A stretch of DNA of 39,128 nt. Origin: a bacterium (GTDB taxonomy: Bacteria; 4484-113). Positions 8,141-17,145 of this stretch are shown one piece after another (the stretch's first letter is position 1; each line of letters opens with the position of its first letter). A model generated the notes under the pieces. That model ran no database searches and was not told the DNA's origin. It saw nothing but the letters and a program-made list of their open reading frames with translations. A program made the position numbers and the translations under genes. The stretch is from the NCBI GenBank assembly GCA_029932365.1, contig JAOZQG010000009.1, forward strand, positions 1 through 39,128, in the 5' to 3' direction.

Positions 8141-9557
8141 GCAAGTAGTCTACTACGGATTTACGCAATAAAGAAAAAGCGCGCTGGTCTGGGGCTTCGA
8201 TATATACGCGTAACACGCCCTCCGTTCCAGATTGGCGGAAAAGTACCCATGAGCCACTTTCCAAAACGAGCTTCACTCCATCGATCGAGATTACCTCTGA
8301 AACGGATTGCTCCATAAATGTGCCTTCATCAGCGAGCGCTTTGGCTCTATCAATCAGTTCGGCGATCTTTCCGGCCGATAGCTCTATGTCCAGCCTTTCG
8401 AACACCGTTTGACCAAACTGCTGGCAAAACTCCCGCCACAGTTCCGTTAGGGAAGCGCCCTTGGTGGCAAGCAGGTCAAGCAATAGCAGGATGGCGAGGA
8501 TTGCGTCCTTTTCTGGGATATGCCCCGCAATGGACAACCCGCCTGACTCCTCTCCGGCGATAAGCGCGCCGTCTCTTAGTGCTCGTCCAAGATAACTGAA
8601 GCCGACGGGCGTTTCTTTGAGTTCCATGTTATGCGCCGTGGCAACTGCGTCCAGCATATGAGAGGCGGAAACGCTGCGGGCAAGCGCACCGGTTTGCTCC
8701 CTGATTGTCAAGAGGAATTCCGCCAGGAGCGGCAACACCTCGTTGCCTCCGAAGTAATCGCCGTTTGGCGTCATCAGGCCGAAGCGGTCGGCATCACCGT
8801 CGGTAGCTAAAAGAAGCGCGTATTCGCCGTCAGCGGCGTCTTTTCGTAAGGCTTCGAGATTAACTGGTGATGGATCCGGCAGCAAATTCCCAAACAATAC
8901 ATCTCGCTCGCCACAATGGGTTTCAACTGATACCCCCTTTCTCCGCAGGTATTCGTCCAGCCAGCTAGCCCCTGTGCCATGAAAGGCTGCATACAGATAG
9001 TTATCGTGCAGCGTGCTGAGCGCGGGGGCGTTTACCAGTGTATCTAGGTGTGCGAAATAGTCCTCGCGGATATCTACAGTCTCGCCCCGCCATTGGGTGT
9101 TAAGCGCCGGCGGGGAAAATCCTGACGCTTCAAGTTCGTGAATAATCGAAGTTAACTTGTCGGTGGTCGAGGTCTCAGCACGGCCCGCGAAATCCTCTAG
9201 AAGCTTAATGCCCAAAAAGTAGAACGGACTATGGCTGGCGGTGAACATTAGAGCGCCGCTGGCTTGCATGTGACGCACGCCAAAAGCGCATACCGGTGTC
9301 GGAACGGGAGCACTGAAGACAACGCAAGGCTGGTCCTGCGCGGCAAGATAGTTTGCCGTGTTAGCTGCAAACTCAGCGGCTAAGAATCGGCTGTCATAGC
9401 CGATAAGGAGCTGTCTATCGCTGAGCTTAGCTTCAACGAGATAACGCCGCACGGCCTCCGCTACCATCACAGTCCGCGGGAAGGTGAAATCGAACGACAT
9501 AATGCCGCGCCAGCCACCGGTTCCGAACCTGATAGACTTCACGGGCCAATTATACAC
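8118..9557 (-). CDS. Phosphoglucomutase/phosphomannomutase family protein
   Basis: RFGTGGWRGIM, active-site TASHSPFYFLGIKL, metal loop ATDGDADRFGL, GEESGGLS, phosphate loop RQSGTEGVLRVYIEA. Confidence 0.93.
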   Translation of the reverse strand: MYNWPVKSIRFGTGGWRGIMSFDFTFPRTVMVAEAVRRYLVEAKLSDRQLLIGYDSRFLAAEFAANTANYLAAQDQPCVVFSAPVPTPVCAFGVRHMQASGALMFTASHSPFYFLGIKLLEDFAGRAETSTTDKLTSIIHELEASGFSPPALNTQWRGETVDIREDYFAHLDTLVNAPALSTLHDNYLYAAFHGTGASWLDEYLRRKGVSVETHCGERDVLFGNLLPDPSPVNLEALRKDAADGEYALLLATDGDADRFGLMTPNGDYFGGNEVLPLLAEFLLTIREQTGALARSVSASHMLDAVATAHNMELKETPVGFSYLGRALRDGALIAGEESGGLSIAGHIPEKDAILAILLLLDLLATKGASLTELWREFCQQFGQTVFERLDIELSAGKIAELIDRAKALADEGTFMEQSVSEVISIDGVKLVLESGSWVLFRQSGTEGVLRVYIEAPDQRAFSLLRKSVVDYLHDYAAAP

Positions 9558-9613
9558 TCCCTCAACCTGTTGCCGGACTGCTTTAGGTAATGCCCGTGTG
9601 ATATATTGGCGGT

Positions 9614-10630
9614 ATGGAGGCTGTGATTATTGCCGGCGGTTATGGCACGCGCCTTTATCCGCTTACGCTGAATCGGCCTAAATCGCTACTGCCTTTCCTC
9701 GACCGTCCGTTGATTGAGTATCAGATGGATATTGCACGAGAGGCGGGTTGCGAGAGGATTTTCGCCGCAACAGGTCATTTAGGAGCAGACATAAGGGCGT
9801 ACGCCCACAGTTCAAGCATAGACGTACATCTAATAGAAGAGGAAGAACCGCTGGACACCGGCGGAGCCGTTGCCCTAGCGCTCCGCTCTACGCGGTTGCA
9901 GCCGCCTGTTTTGGTCTTTAATGGCGATATTGTATGTGATCTGGCGCCACGAAGCCTGGTGGCAACTCACGAAAGGACGACCGGATGGCTAACGATTGTT
10001 GCAGCGGAAGTCTTGGACGCCCTACATTTTGGCGCCTTGACGATTGACGATGAGGAGAACATTACGGCTTTTGATGAGAAATCTACTGATACGCCAGGCG
10101 GCCAGCTCGCGGCAGTCAATGCTGGCATATACTTATTCAGCGGTAAAGCTTGCGAGGAGCTGGCTTCGCGTAAAGGAGCGTTCAGCCTGGAACGGGATTT
10201 CTTCCCGGAATTCGCCAAAAAAGGACTAGTCGGCGTTCACAGGCACAAGGGCTTCTGGCGTGACGTGGGCACGCTGGAGAGCTATTTTAAAACCCAGTTT
10301 GATATATTAGGGTACTTCCTGACCATGGGCAAAGAGAACTTCGGGGGCAACAGGGACGACTTCGCGTTTTTCCGGGACTTCATCTATATTCATCAGGACA
10401 CGAAGCTTGGCAGCAATTGCGACCTCTTTCATCGCGTTATTCTGATGCGCGGGGCCCAACTGGGTGATGGCTGCTATCTTCGCAACTGTATCGTGCTTCC
10501 TGGCGGAATTGTAGGAAACAAGTGTCGCCTTGAAAGCGTCATTGTGGATAGCGGCACGGCGATTCCCGGCAGCACCGAAGCTGAATATCGTGTCTTTTCC
10601 GGCGACCGAGAGGAGGCTTTTACCGGCTGA
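9614..10630 (+). CDS. NDP-sugar pyrophosphorylase / mannose-1-phosphate guanylyltransferase-like nucleotidyltransferase
   Basis: EAVIIAGGYGTRLYPLTLNRPKSLLPFLDRPLIEYQ; NGDIVCDL; GFWRDVGTLESYFKTQFDIL; C-terminal left-handed beta-helix-like repeats. Confidence 0.92.
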   Translation: MEAVIIAGGYGTRLYPLTLNRPKSLLPFLDRPLIEYQMDIAREAGCERIFAATGHLGADIRAYAHSSSIDVHLIEEEEPLDTGGAVALALRSTRLQPPVLVFNGDIVCDLAPRSLVATHERTTGWLTIVAAEVLDALHFGALTIDDEENITAFDEKSTDTPGGQLAAVNAGIYLFSGKACEELASRKGAFSLERDFFPEFAKKGLVGVHRHKGFWRDVGTLESYFKTQFDILGYFLTMGKENFGGNRDDFAFFRDFIYIHQDTKLGSNCDLFHRVILMRGAQLGDGCYLRNCIVLPGGIVGNKCRLESVIVDSGTAIPGSTEAEYRVFSGDREEAFTG

Positions 10631-10740
10631 ACTTACGTCATTGGAGATTAGCTTACGGCTAATCAACGCGTTATGAACCAGATGAGCACTATTTCTATTC
10701 CAGATATCAACGCTTTATTGATAAAGGGAAAAGCCTGGTA

Positions 10741-11670
10741 ATGATACTAACGGTAACCTGCAATCCGTGCATAGACAAAAGCTTTCTAGTACGAGGACTC
10801 ACGCCGGAGGCGAAGATGAAAGCGTGGGACGTGCGATACGGTCCCGGCGGGGGTGGAATTAATGTTTCCCGTGTAATTAGGCGATTGGGTGGTGAGACGA
10901 TAGCGTACGGCTTTGCTGGTGGTCATACGGGAGCGGCCCTGCGGGACCTTTTGAACCAGGAGAAGCTTAGACACACCTTAGTAGAGGTTATGCACCCCAC
11001 ACGGATCAATATCACGTTTATGGACGAGGAGGACGGCGCGCAATACGTTTTCAGTTTGCCCGGTGCGCGGGTAGAAGGTTTGGAGTGGAAGCAGCTTATG
11101 GCGTTGATCCGCGGAGTGGACCCGAAGCCCGAGTACCTCGTAATTAGCGGCAGCCTGCCGCCGGGTTTAACCGCGGATGCTTATGAGGAGCTTGCGAAAG
11201 ACGCCCGGCAACGAGGAGTGCAAGTGCTGGTGGATACTTCCGGGGAACCGTTGAGAGCGACACTTAAGCATAAGCCGCTAATAGTTAAGCCAAACCGCCG
11301 CGAACTCGAATCGCTAACCGGCATGGAACTTTCAGGAGCCGATGATGTCCTGAAAGCTTCCCGCGACGTGCTGGAAATGGGACCACAATCGGTAATCGTC
11401 TCGCTGGGACCCGACGGTGCATTAGCGGTCAATGCTGAAAGAGCCTGGCGGGCATCCGCACCCCCTGTTAAGACTGTGAGCAAAGTGGGTGCGGGGGATT
11501 CAATGATGGCGGCGATAGTCCTTAGCCTGCGAAGGGGAAAAACGTTGGCCGAAGCACTGAAGCTGGGCGTGGCGGCGGGAACTGCTGCGACCATTTCACC
11601 GGGCACCGAGCTTTGCCTGCCTAAAGACGTCAATCATCTGTTCCCCAAGGTGGAAGTTACGAGTATTTAG
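10741..11670 (+). CDS. pfkB: PfkB-family hexose kinase (1-phosphofructokinase / Pfk-2-like)
   Basis: TVTCNPCIDKSF, YGPGGGGINVSRVIRRLGG, ISGSLPPGL, VKPNRRELESLTG, VGAGDSMMAAIVLSL. Confidence 0.88.
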   Translation: MILTVTCNPCIDKSFLVRGLTPEAKMKAWDVRYGPGGGGINVSRVIRRLGGETIAYGFAGGHTGAALRDLLNQEKLRHTLVEVMHPTRINITFMDEEDGAQYVFSLPGARVEGLEWKQLMALIRGVDPKPEYLVISGSLPPGLTADAYEELAKDARQRGVQVLVDTSGEPLRATLKHKPLIVKPNRRELESLTGMELSGADDVLKASRDVLEMGPQSVIVSLGPDGALAVNAERAWRASAPPVKTVSKVGAGDSMMAAIVLSLRRGKTLAEALKLGVAAGTAATISPGTELCLPKDVNHLFPKVEVTSI

Positions 11671-11692
11671 CCGGAGCACGAACTTACAGCAG

Positions 11693-13018
11693 CTACTTCT
11701 TCTCGCCCAGGTCCACTTGCGCACACACCAGGCCGGTTATAAGCTTGGGGAAAAAATCCGTAGATTTCTGGGGCATCACTTCTCCTCGCCCCGCCACTTC
11801 TCGTATCTGAGACAGCTTTGTGGGATTCATAAGTATTGCGAGCTGATGTCCGCCTTTATCTACGAGCCTAATAGCGCTGTCCGGATGGCGCTCGTAATCA
11901 ATGTTGGCTTTTGCAGCTTGAGCTTCTTTGGTTATTCCGAGTATGTATTCGAGAATAACTTCGTGAAGAATGGCCACGTCCAGCGAACGCCAGGCGTCAG
12001 AGCGCTCAGGCGCCAGTCTGGCAACAATGTCGGCGTTCTTCAATTGCAGGAGCCAGAATTCGCCCTCATAGTAAAGCCCAAAAGCATGAGCGCTTGTATC
12101 CTTCGCCAGCTCGGAGAGAGAAAACAAAGTTGTGTCCTTGTTAGGGCGCTTTTCTACAGCGAAATACTCCTCAAGCTGCTTGAGGAAGCTTTGGATGTCG
12201 AAGCTGGGTAAGCTGTGAATAACCCGGTGAGTTGGCAGCACAACCAGTCCCGGATCGCTCATTCCCACCATCGTTACCATAGCGTTGCGCGGATTCTGGG
12301 TGCTTTCGCCTCCAGCATATTCCTGAAGGCGGTAATTTCGGTAGTTTATGGCGGTTTCGTAGCGGTGGTGGCCGTCGGCAATAAATAGCGGCTTTTCTTC
12401 CATCTCGCGCTGAACTGAAGCAATCGTATCAGGGTCGCTGACCGCCCACATCTTGTGAACCACGTCTTCCTCTTCGTTATGGGCTACCATATCCGGAGAG
12501 CGCTCCGTATGCTTATCCAGCAAACGCATGACCTTATTCTCGTCGTCCGGATAAAGCTGGAATATTTGCCCGAAATGGGTATCGGTATGGATTAGGAGTT
12601 TGAAACGGTCTTCTTTTGGGGCGCTAAGTGTGCGCTCGTGCGGCTTGACCTTGCCGCTGGCGTAATCTTCCAGCTCAACCTGCACGGTCATTCCTTTACG
12701 CACGTAGGATTGGCCGTCCGGAGCAGTGAACTCCTGGTGGTAAACGTAGATTGCGGGCTCCTCGTCCTGGACGAGCACTCCGCTTTCCAGCCACTGCTTC
12801 AGCGTCTCGGCGGCTCGGGTATAGACGTTATTATCTGGAGCATCCTCGGAAGACTCCCGGCCTTTGATGATCCGCACTATGTTGTACTCGCTCGCTTTAT
12901 AATACTTGTCCTGCAACTCAGGTGTAACCCGGTCGTAGGGCAGGGTGGTAACTTGTGAATAGTCTTTAACCTTCTCTTTGTTGAAGTGAGTTCCTCTAAA
13001 CGGGAATATTTTAGCCAT
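11693..13018 (-). CDS. DUF1015 family protein (serine-cluster-associated, function unproven)
   Basis: FPFRGTHFNKEKVKDYSQVTTLPYDRVTPELQDKYYKASEYNIVRIIKG; KPHERTLSAPKEDRFKLL; FIADGHHRYETAINYR; follows the aminotransferase and serA on the same strand. Confidence 0.88.
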   Translation of the reverse strand: MAKIFPFRGTHFNKEKVKDYSQVTTLPYDRVTPELQDKYYKASEYNIVRIIKGRESSEDAPDNNVYTRAAETLKQWLESGVLVQDEEPAIYVYHQEFTAPDGQSYVRKGMTVQVELEDYASGKVKPHERTLSAPKEDRFKLLIHTDTHFGQIFQLYPDDENKVMRLLDKHTERSPDMVAHNEEEDVVHKMWAVSDPDTIASVQREMEEKPLFIADGHHRYETAINYRNYRLQEYAGGESTQNPRNAMVTMVGMSDPGLVVLPTHRVIHSLPSFDIQSFLKQLEEYFAVEKRPNKDTTLFSLSELAKDTSAHAFGLYYEGEFWLLQLKNADIVARLAPERSDAWRSLDVAILHEVILEYILGITKEAQAAKANIDYERHPDSAIRLVDKGGHQLAILMNPTKLSQIREVAGRGEVMPQKSTDFFPKLITGLVCAQVDLGEKK

Positions 13019-13063
13019 TTACAACTCCCCAGCGTATTAGGTTCCCGGCTATTTAGGATAAGG

Positions 13064-13984
13064 CTAACCGGCGAAGTACTGCTGAACGATGTCCACAACC
13101 TCAAAGCCGACGCGGGCCTGCGCCTCTGCCGTCTGCGCGCCGATATGAGGTGTGAGAACGACGTTATCGAAATCGGCGAAGATATGCTCGGTCGCAGGCT
13201 CTTTTTCATAAACATCGAGTCCGGCGCCGGCTATTTCGCCATCTTTAAGGGCTCGGGCCAAAGCCGCTTCGTCCACAATGCCGCCGCGTGCGCAGTCAAC
13301 GATAAAGGCCGAGTTCCTCATCTTCTTGAACTGCTCCACAGTGAACATGTGGTGAGTCTCATTGTTGTGCGGGACGTGGATTGATATGTAGTCGGAGTTC
13401 CCCAGAAGCTCGTCAAATTCAACATCAAAAACGTCCTTCAAGCCGATATCGCGTGCCTTTACGTAAGGATCAAATGCGAGCGCTTTCATCCCCAGGCCAA
13501 TGCACCGCTTTGCGAGCTCCTGCCCGATACGCCCGATGCCGACGATGCCTACCGTCTTGCCCCAAAGCTCCACGCCTTTGAAGCGTTTCTTCTCCCACTT
13601 CATAGCTTTCATACTGGCATCGGCGCCGTGGATTTTGCGCGCGAGCGAGAACATCATGCCAATGGCAAGCTCGGCGACGCTTGCGCTGCTGGCCGCAGGA
13701 GTGTTGCGAACAACGATGCCTTTAGACTCGGCGTAAGGCACATCAATATTATCCAGGCCGACGCCGCCGCGGACAATGAGCTTCAAGTTAGTTCCTGCGT
13801 CAATTACTTCTTTTGTTACCTTGGTCGCGCTGCGGACGACAAGGCATTCGTATTCTGGAACAACCTTCAAAAGCTCGTCAGCGGGAGTGCCCTGGTCGTT
13901 ATGAACAACCTCCAGGCCAGAGATCTCCATCATCTGAGCCGCAGCTTTCGGGTCCATTGGATCGCAGATTAATACTTTCGCCAT
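13064..13984 (-). CDS. serA: D-3-phosphoglycerate dehydrogenase (short form without ACT domain)
   Basis: VRSATKVTKEVIDAGTNLKLIVRGGVGLDNIDVPYAESKGIVVRNTPAASSASVAELAIG; VGIVGIGRIGQELAKR; CARGGIVDEAALARAL; TPHIGAQTAEAQ. Confidence 0.93.
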   Translation of the reverse strand: MAKVLICDPMDPKAAAQMMEISGLEVVHNDQGTPADELLKVVPEYECLVVRSATKVTKEVIDAGTNLKLIVRGGVGLDNIDVPYAESKGIVVRNTPAASSASVAELAIGMMFSLARKIHGADASMKAMKWEKKRFKGVELWGKTVGIVGIGRIGQELAKRCIGLGMKALAFDPYVKARDIGLKDVFDVEFDELLGNSDYISIHVPHNNETHHMFTVEQFKKMRNSAFIVDCARGGIVDEAALARALKDGEIAGAGLDVYEKEPATEHIFADFDNVVLTPHIGAQTAEAQARVGFEVVDIVQQYFAG

Positions 13985-14032
13985 AATGCTCCCTCCTGGG
14001 ATAAAACAACAGCGAGACCGCTGCCTGAATTG

Positions 14033-15178
14033 TTAGCACAGATGCGACATAAAAACTTCCTGGGCGGCCTTTACGCCAACTCCCAGCTCGACATCAGCGC
14101 CGAATTTCTTCATCGCCATTTCAAAGGCGGCAAGCCCCATTATCGTGTCAAAGTAATCTTGGTACCCAATAGTACCGATACGGACAATCTTAGTTTTGTA
14201 ATCGTCCTGCCCGGCAGCCATAAAGATTCCCCACTCGTCGCGCATAAATTTAACGACTTTCGTGGAGTCTATTCCTTCGGGCATCAGGATAGGTGTCAGC
14301 ACGTTGGATGGAAATTTCTTGCTAAGCCGCTCAAAGCCCAGCGCATCGGCGGCGGCGCGTACGGCTTCCCCCTGAATTTCGTGGCGCTTGTGGATGTTGG
14401 GCAATCCCTCTTCCAGCAGCATATCCAGCGACACGTTTAGCTGCTGGAACAGGCTCACATTGCTCGTCCAAGGGTGAGTACGTTTGGCGTCGTTTTTGAC
14501 AGCGGCAACCAGGTCGAAGTAAAAGCCCGTACGGTCGGTCTTCTCCATCTTATCTACAGCGCGGGGCCCCAGAACTATAAAGGCGATGCCCGGCGGCATC
14601 ATGAAGCCCTTCTGAGAACCGCTGATAAGCACATCAATGTCCCAATCGTCCATCGGGCAGGGATGCGCCAGCAATCCGCTTATGGCGTCGACGATGATGA
14701 GCTTGTTGGATGCATGCGCAATCTCGGTGAGCTCCTTGATGGGATTCAGCGCTCCAGAAGACGTTTCGCTGAGCTGCGTGAAAACGCCTACAGCGTCAGG
14801 CGCGTCCTTTAGCGCCTGTTCGAGCTTATCCGGTGTGGAAGCGTCACTCCATTCGTATTTAACCTCGTGCACCTTGCAGCGGTAAGCCTTACCGATTTTC
14901 GTCCAGCGTTCGCCGAACTTACCGCCATTAAAGGTGATAATCGTCTCTCCGGGACTAACGAGGTTTGAGACGGCGGCTTCCATGGCGCCGGAGCCCGTGG
15001 AGTTAAGTGTCAGCACACGCTGTTTGGTTTCAAAAATCGTTTGCAGCTTGACCGCGCATTCTTCGTAAATGTCATAGAACTGGTCCGTGCGATGGTGCAC
15101 CATATCCTTAGCGCCCGCGAGAGCTACGTCCGCAGGCACCATTGTCGGGCCAGGGGTGAACAGATGCAGTTTCTTCAT
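14033..15178 (-). CDS. Class V aminotransferase (alanine-glyoxylate / serine-pyruvate / phosphoserine aminotransferase-like)
   Basis: FTPGPTMVPADVALAGAKDMVHHRTDQFYDIYEE; SGAMEAAVSNLVSPGETIITFNGGKFGERW; PLP-lysine segment DVLISGSQKGFMMPPGIAFI. Confidence 0.92.
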   Translation of the reverse strand: MKKLHLFTPGPTMVPADVALAGAKDMVHHRTDQFYDIYEECAVKLQTIFETKQRVLTLNSTGSGAMEAAVSNLVSPGETIITFNGGKFGERWTKIGKAYRCKVHEVKYEWSDASTPDKLEQALKDAPDAVGVFTQLSETSSGALNPIKELTEIAHASNKLIIVDAISGLLAHPCPMDDWDIDVLISGSQKGFMMPPGIAFIVLGPRAVDKMEKTDRTGFYFDLVAAVKNDAKRTHPWTSNVSLFQQLNVSLDMLLEEGLPNIHKRHEIQGEAVRAAADALGFERLSKKFPSNVLTPILMPEGIDSTKVVKFMRDEWGIFMAAGQDDYKTKIVRIGTIGYQDYFDTIMGLAAFEMAMKKFGADVELGVGVKAAQEVFMSHLC

Positions 15179-15384
15179 ATCCCTACCTCCTGATTGATCC
15201 CATGCGACCGCCGGTTAAGGCGGCCCCGATTAGCTTAATTTTGTGAACAATTTATCATACAACCTGAGTGCCGGTTCGGGCAAGAGGCAGTCCATGCAGG
15301 TGTCTAGCAAAATAAGAGAATTAATGGTGCAAATGTACAGTCCCAAGTCTAGCTGCCTTCTGGAATAAAACGTGATAAGAAGGT

Positions 15385-15666
15385 TTAGCTATGGTTAAAT
15401 CTGGTAAGCATAAGTGGTGCGTTTCTGTGGGAGAACGAATCGGTCGCTGAGAATTTGGGTGGCTCTGAGTAGGCACGCAATGGCTTCGGAGCTTTCTCGT
15501 CAGTATTAGTACTGTCAACGTGTTGCGAAACTGCGGCTTCTCGCGCAGCTATCGGCTGGACGGCGGGAAAGGCTACCGGTACGGTAAAAGCTAGTATCAA
15601 CCCTGCTACCAGTGAAAGCAGACCCATAGATATGTAGTGCGCTATTTGTCTAGTTAGCCATCTCAC
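15385..15666 (-). CDS. Small putative membrane protein, unknown
   Basis: 93 aa, one hydrophobic segment (ISMGLLSLVAGLILAFTVPVAF), starts 36 bp downstream of mnmE on the same strand. No recognised family. Confidence 0.4.
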   Translation of the reverse strand: MRWLTRQIAHYISMGLLSLVAGLILAFTVPVAFPAVQPIAAREAAVSQHVDSTNTDEKAPKPLRAYSEPPKFSATDSFSHRNAPLMLTRFNHS

Positions 15667-15701
15667 GCTAGTAAAGATGCGGCCCGGCCTGCGGGAGTTC
15701 C

Positions 15702-17102
15702 CTACTTTCCTAAGCAGAATTTGCTGAATATCTTGTCTATAACCATTTGCCGATTTTCTGCGGCCAGTATCTGCGCGAGCGCGCGCTGCGCATCGTAGAG
15801 GTCCACCGCCGTTGCGTCCATCGCCAGGCCGTCAGATATTGATTTCGTGGCGGTCTTTAGGGCCTCAATTGCGTGTTCCACCAGCGAGCCCTGGCGCTCG
15901 GTGAGTAGAAAACGCACTCCGGTGTCCTGCACATGCGCCAGCTCCGCCAGAAACGACCTGACACCGTCCAGTCCCTCGTCTTGTTTTGCAGCGATAGCGA
16001 GTCCTCCAAGTCGTTCCGCCGCACCTCTAATCTCGGCACGCTCGGACGGGTCAGCCACGGTGTCAAGCTTGCTGATTACGGGAAGTACGGGCAGTTCGGC
16101 ATCAGTCGCGCGCTTGCGCATTTCCTTCAGACGGGGTAGGAGGTCACCGCCATGCGCCGCGAAATGAAATACTTCTTCTACCAGTATTAGCGCGTCAGCT
16201 TCGCTAAGTAACTTCTCCGCCCGTTCCACGCCCATCATTTCAACTAGCTCACGCGCCGGGCGAAGGCCGGCCGTATCCACCAGCGCCAATCGGATGCCAC
16301 CGAGTAGCAGCGGCTCTTCAAGATAGTCCCTGGTAGTTCCCGGCTCTTCGGTGACTATCGCACGTTCATAACCTAGCAGCTTGTTAAACAGCGTGGATTT
16401 CCCCACATTCGGTGGTCCTGAAATGACTACTTTTAGTCCACCTCGCATCTTGTGATGTCGCCGGTAGAACTCCAGATGCGCCTGCAACTCGTCGGTGAGC
16501 GCCGAAATCTCCTGCTTTACTTCCTCAGTCGGTGTTTCCTCCACGTCTCCCGGGTAGTCGTGCACTACTTCTATTCGTGCGAGCAGGCTGTTGATACGCG
16601 CCAGCCATTTCTCAATGCGTCGTGATGCTTCACCTGAAAGCTCATTGAGCGTCAGGCGCAGCACTGTGTCGTTACCCGCACGTATGGCTCCGTTGACTGC
16701 CTCGGCCTGTGCGAGGTCTAGCTTACCGTTCAGATATGCTCGGAATGTGAACTCTCCCGGCTCAGCGAGCCTGGCTCCTGCATCCTGCAACCGGTTAAGC
16801 AATCGCTCGATTAACAGCATATTCCCCGGCAGGCTAATCTCAACGGCGTCCTCGCCGGTATAGGAGTTTGGGGAGACGTAGCAGATGACCACAGCGTCGC
16901 AGTTAACATCATCACCAAGATGGAGCGTCCGGTAGAAGTGCTTCCCGCCCAGGCGTGGTCTGGCTGGCAGCTTCTTCGCCAGGATGCCTGATACGACATC
17001 GTACGTCCTCGTGCCTGACACTCTCACGAGCGCCAGCGCTCCGCTCCCTGCAGGCGTCGCCAGCGCGCATATCGTGTCGTCGGTCTCGTAGAACTTGGAC
17101 AC
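15702..17102 (-). CDS. mnmE: tRNA modification GTPase MnmE (TrmE)
   Basis: DDTICALATPAGSGALALVRVSG; GEFTFRAYLNGKLDLAQAEAVNGAI; G1 GPPNVGKSTLFNKLL; EEPGTTRDYLEEPL; VDTAGLRPA; C-terminal FCLGK. Confidence 0.96.
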   Translation of the reverse strand: MSKFYETDDTICALATPAGSGALALVRVSGTRTYDVVSGILAKKLPARPRLGGKHFYRTLHLGDDVNCDAVVICYVSPNSYTGEDAVEISLPGNMLLIERLLNRLQDAGARLAEPGEFTFRAYLNGKLDLAQAEAVNGAIRAGNDTVLRLTLNELSGEASRRIEKWLARINSLLARIEVVHDYPGDVEETPTEEVKQEISALTDELQAHLEFYRRHHKMRGGLKVVISGPPNVGKSTLFNKLLGYERAIVTEEPGTTRDYLEEPLLLGGIRLALVDTAGLRPARELVEMMGVERAEKLLSEADALILVEEVFHFAAHGGDLLPRLKEMRKRATDAELPVLPVISKLDTVADPSERAEIRGAAERLGGLAIAAKQDEGLDGVRSFLAELAHVQDTGVRFLLTERQGSLVEHAIEALKTATKSISDGLAMDATAVDLYDAQRALAQILAAENRQMVIDKIFSKFCLGK

Positions 17103-17145
17103 AGATTGATTCTAGCAGGCGTGGAAGGCTAATACTCCATCGAAG

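Noticed and set aside
11717-12211. 164-aa plus-strand ORF
   Set aside because: Antisense to DUF1015; shadow ORF.
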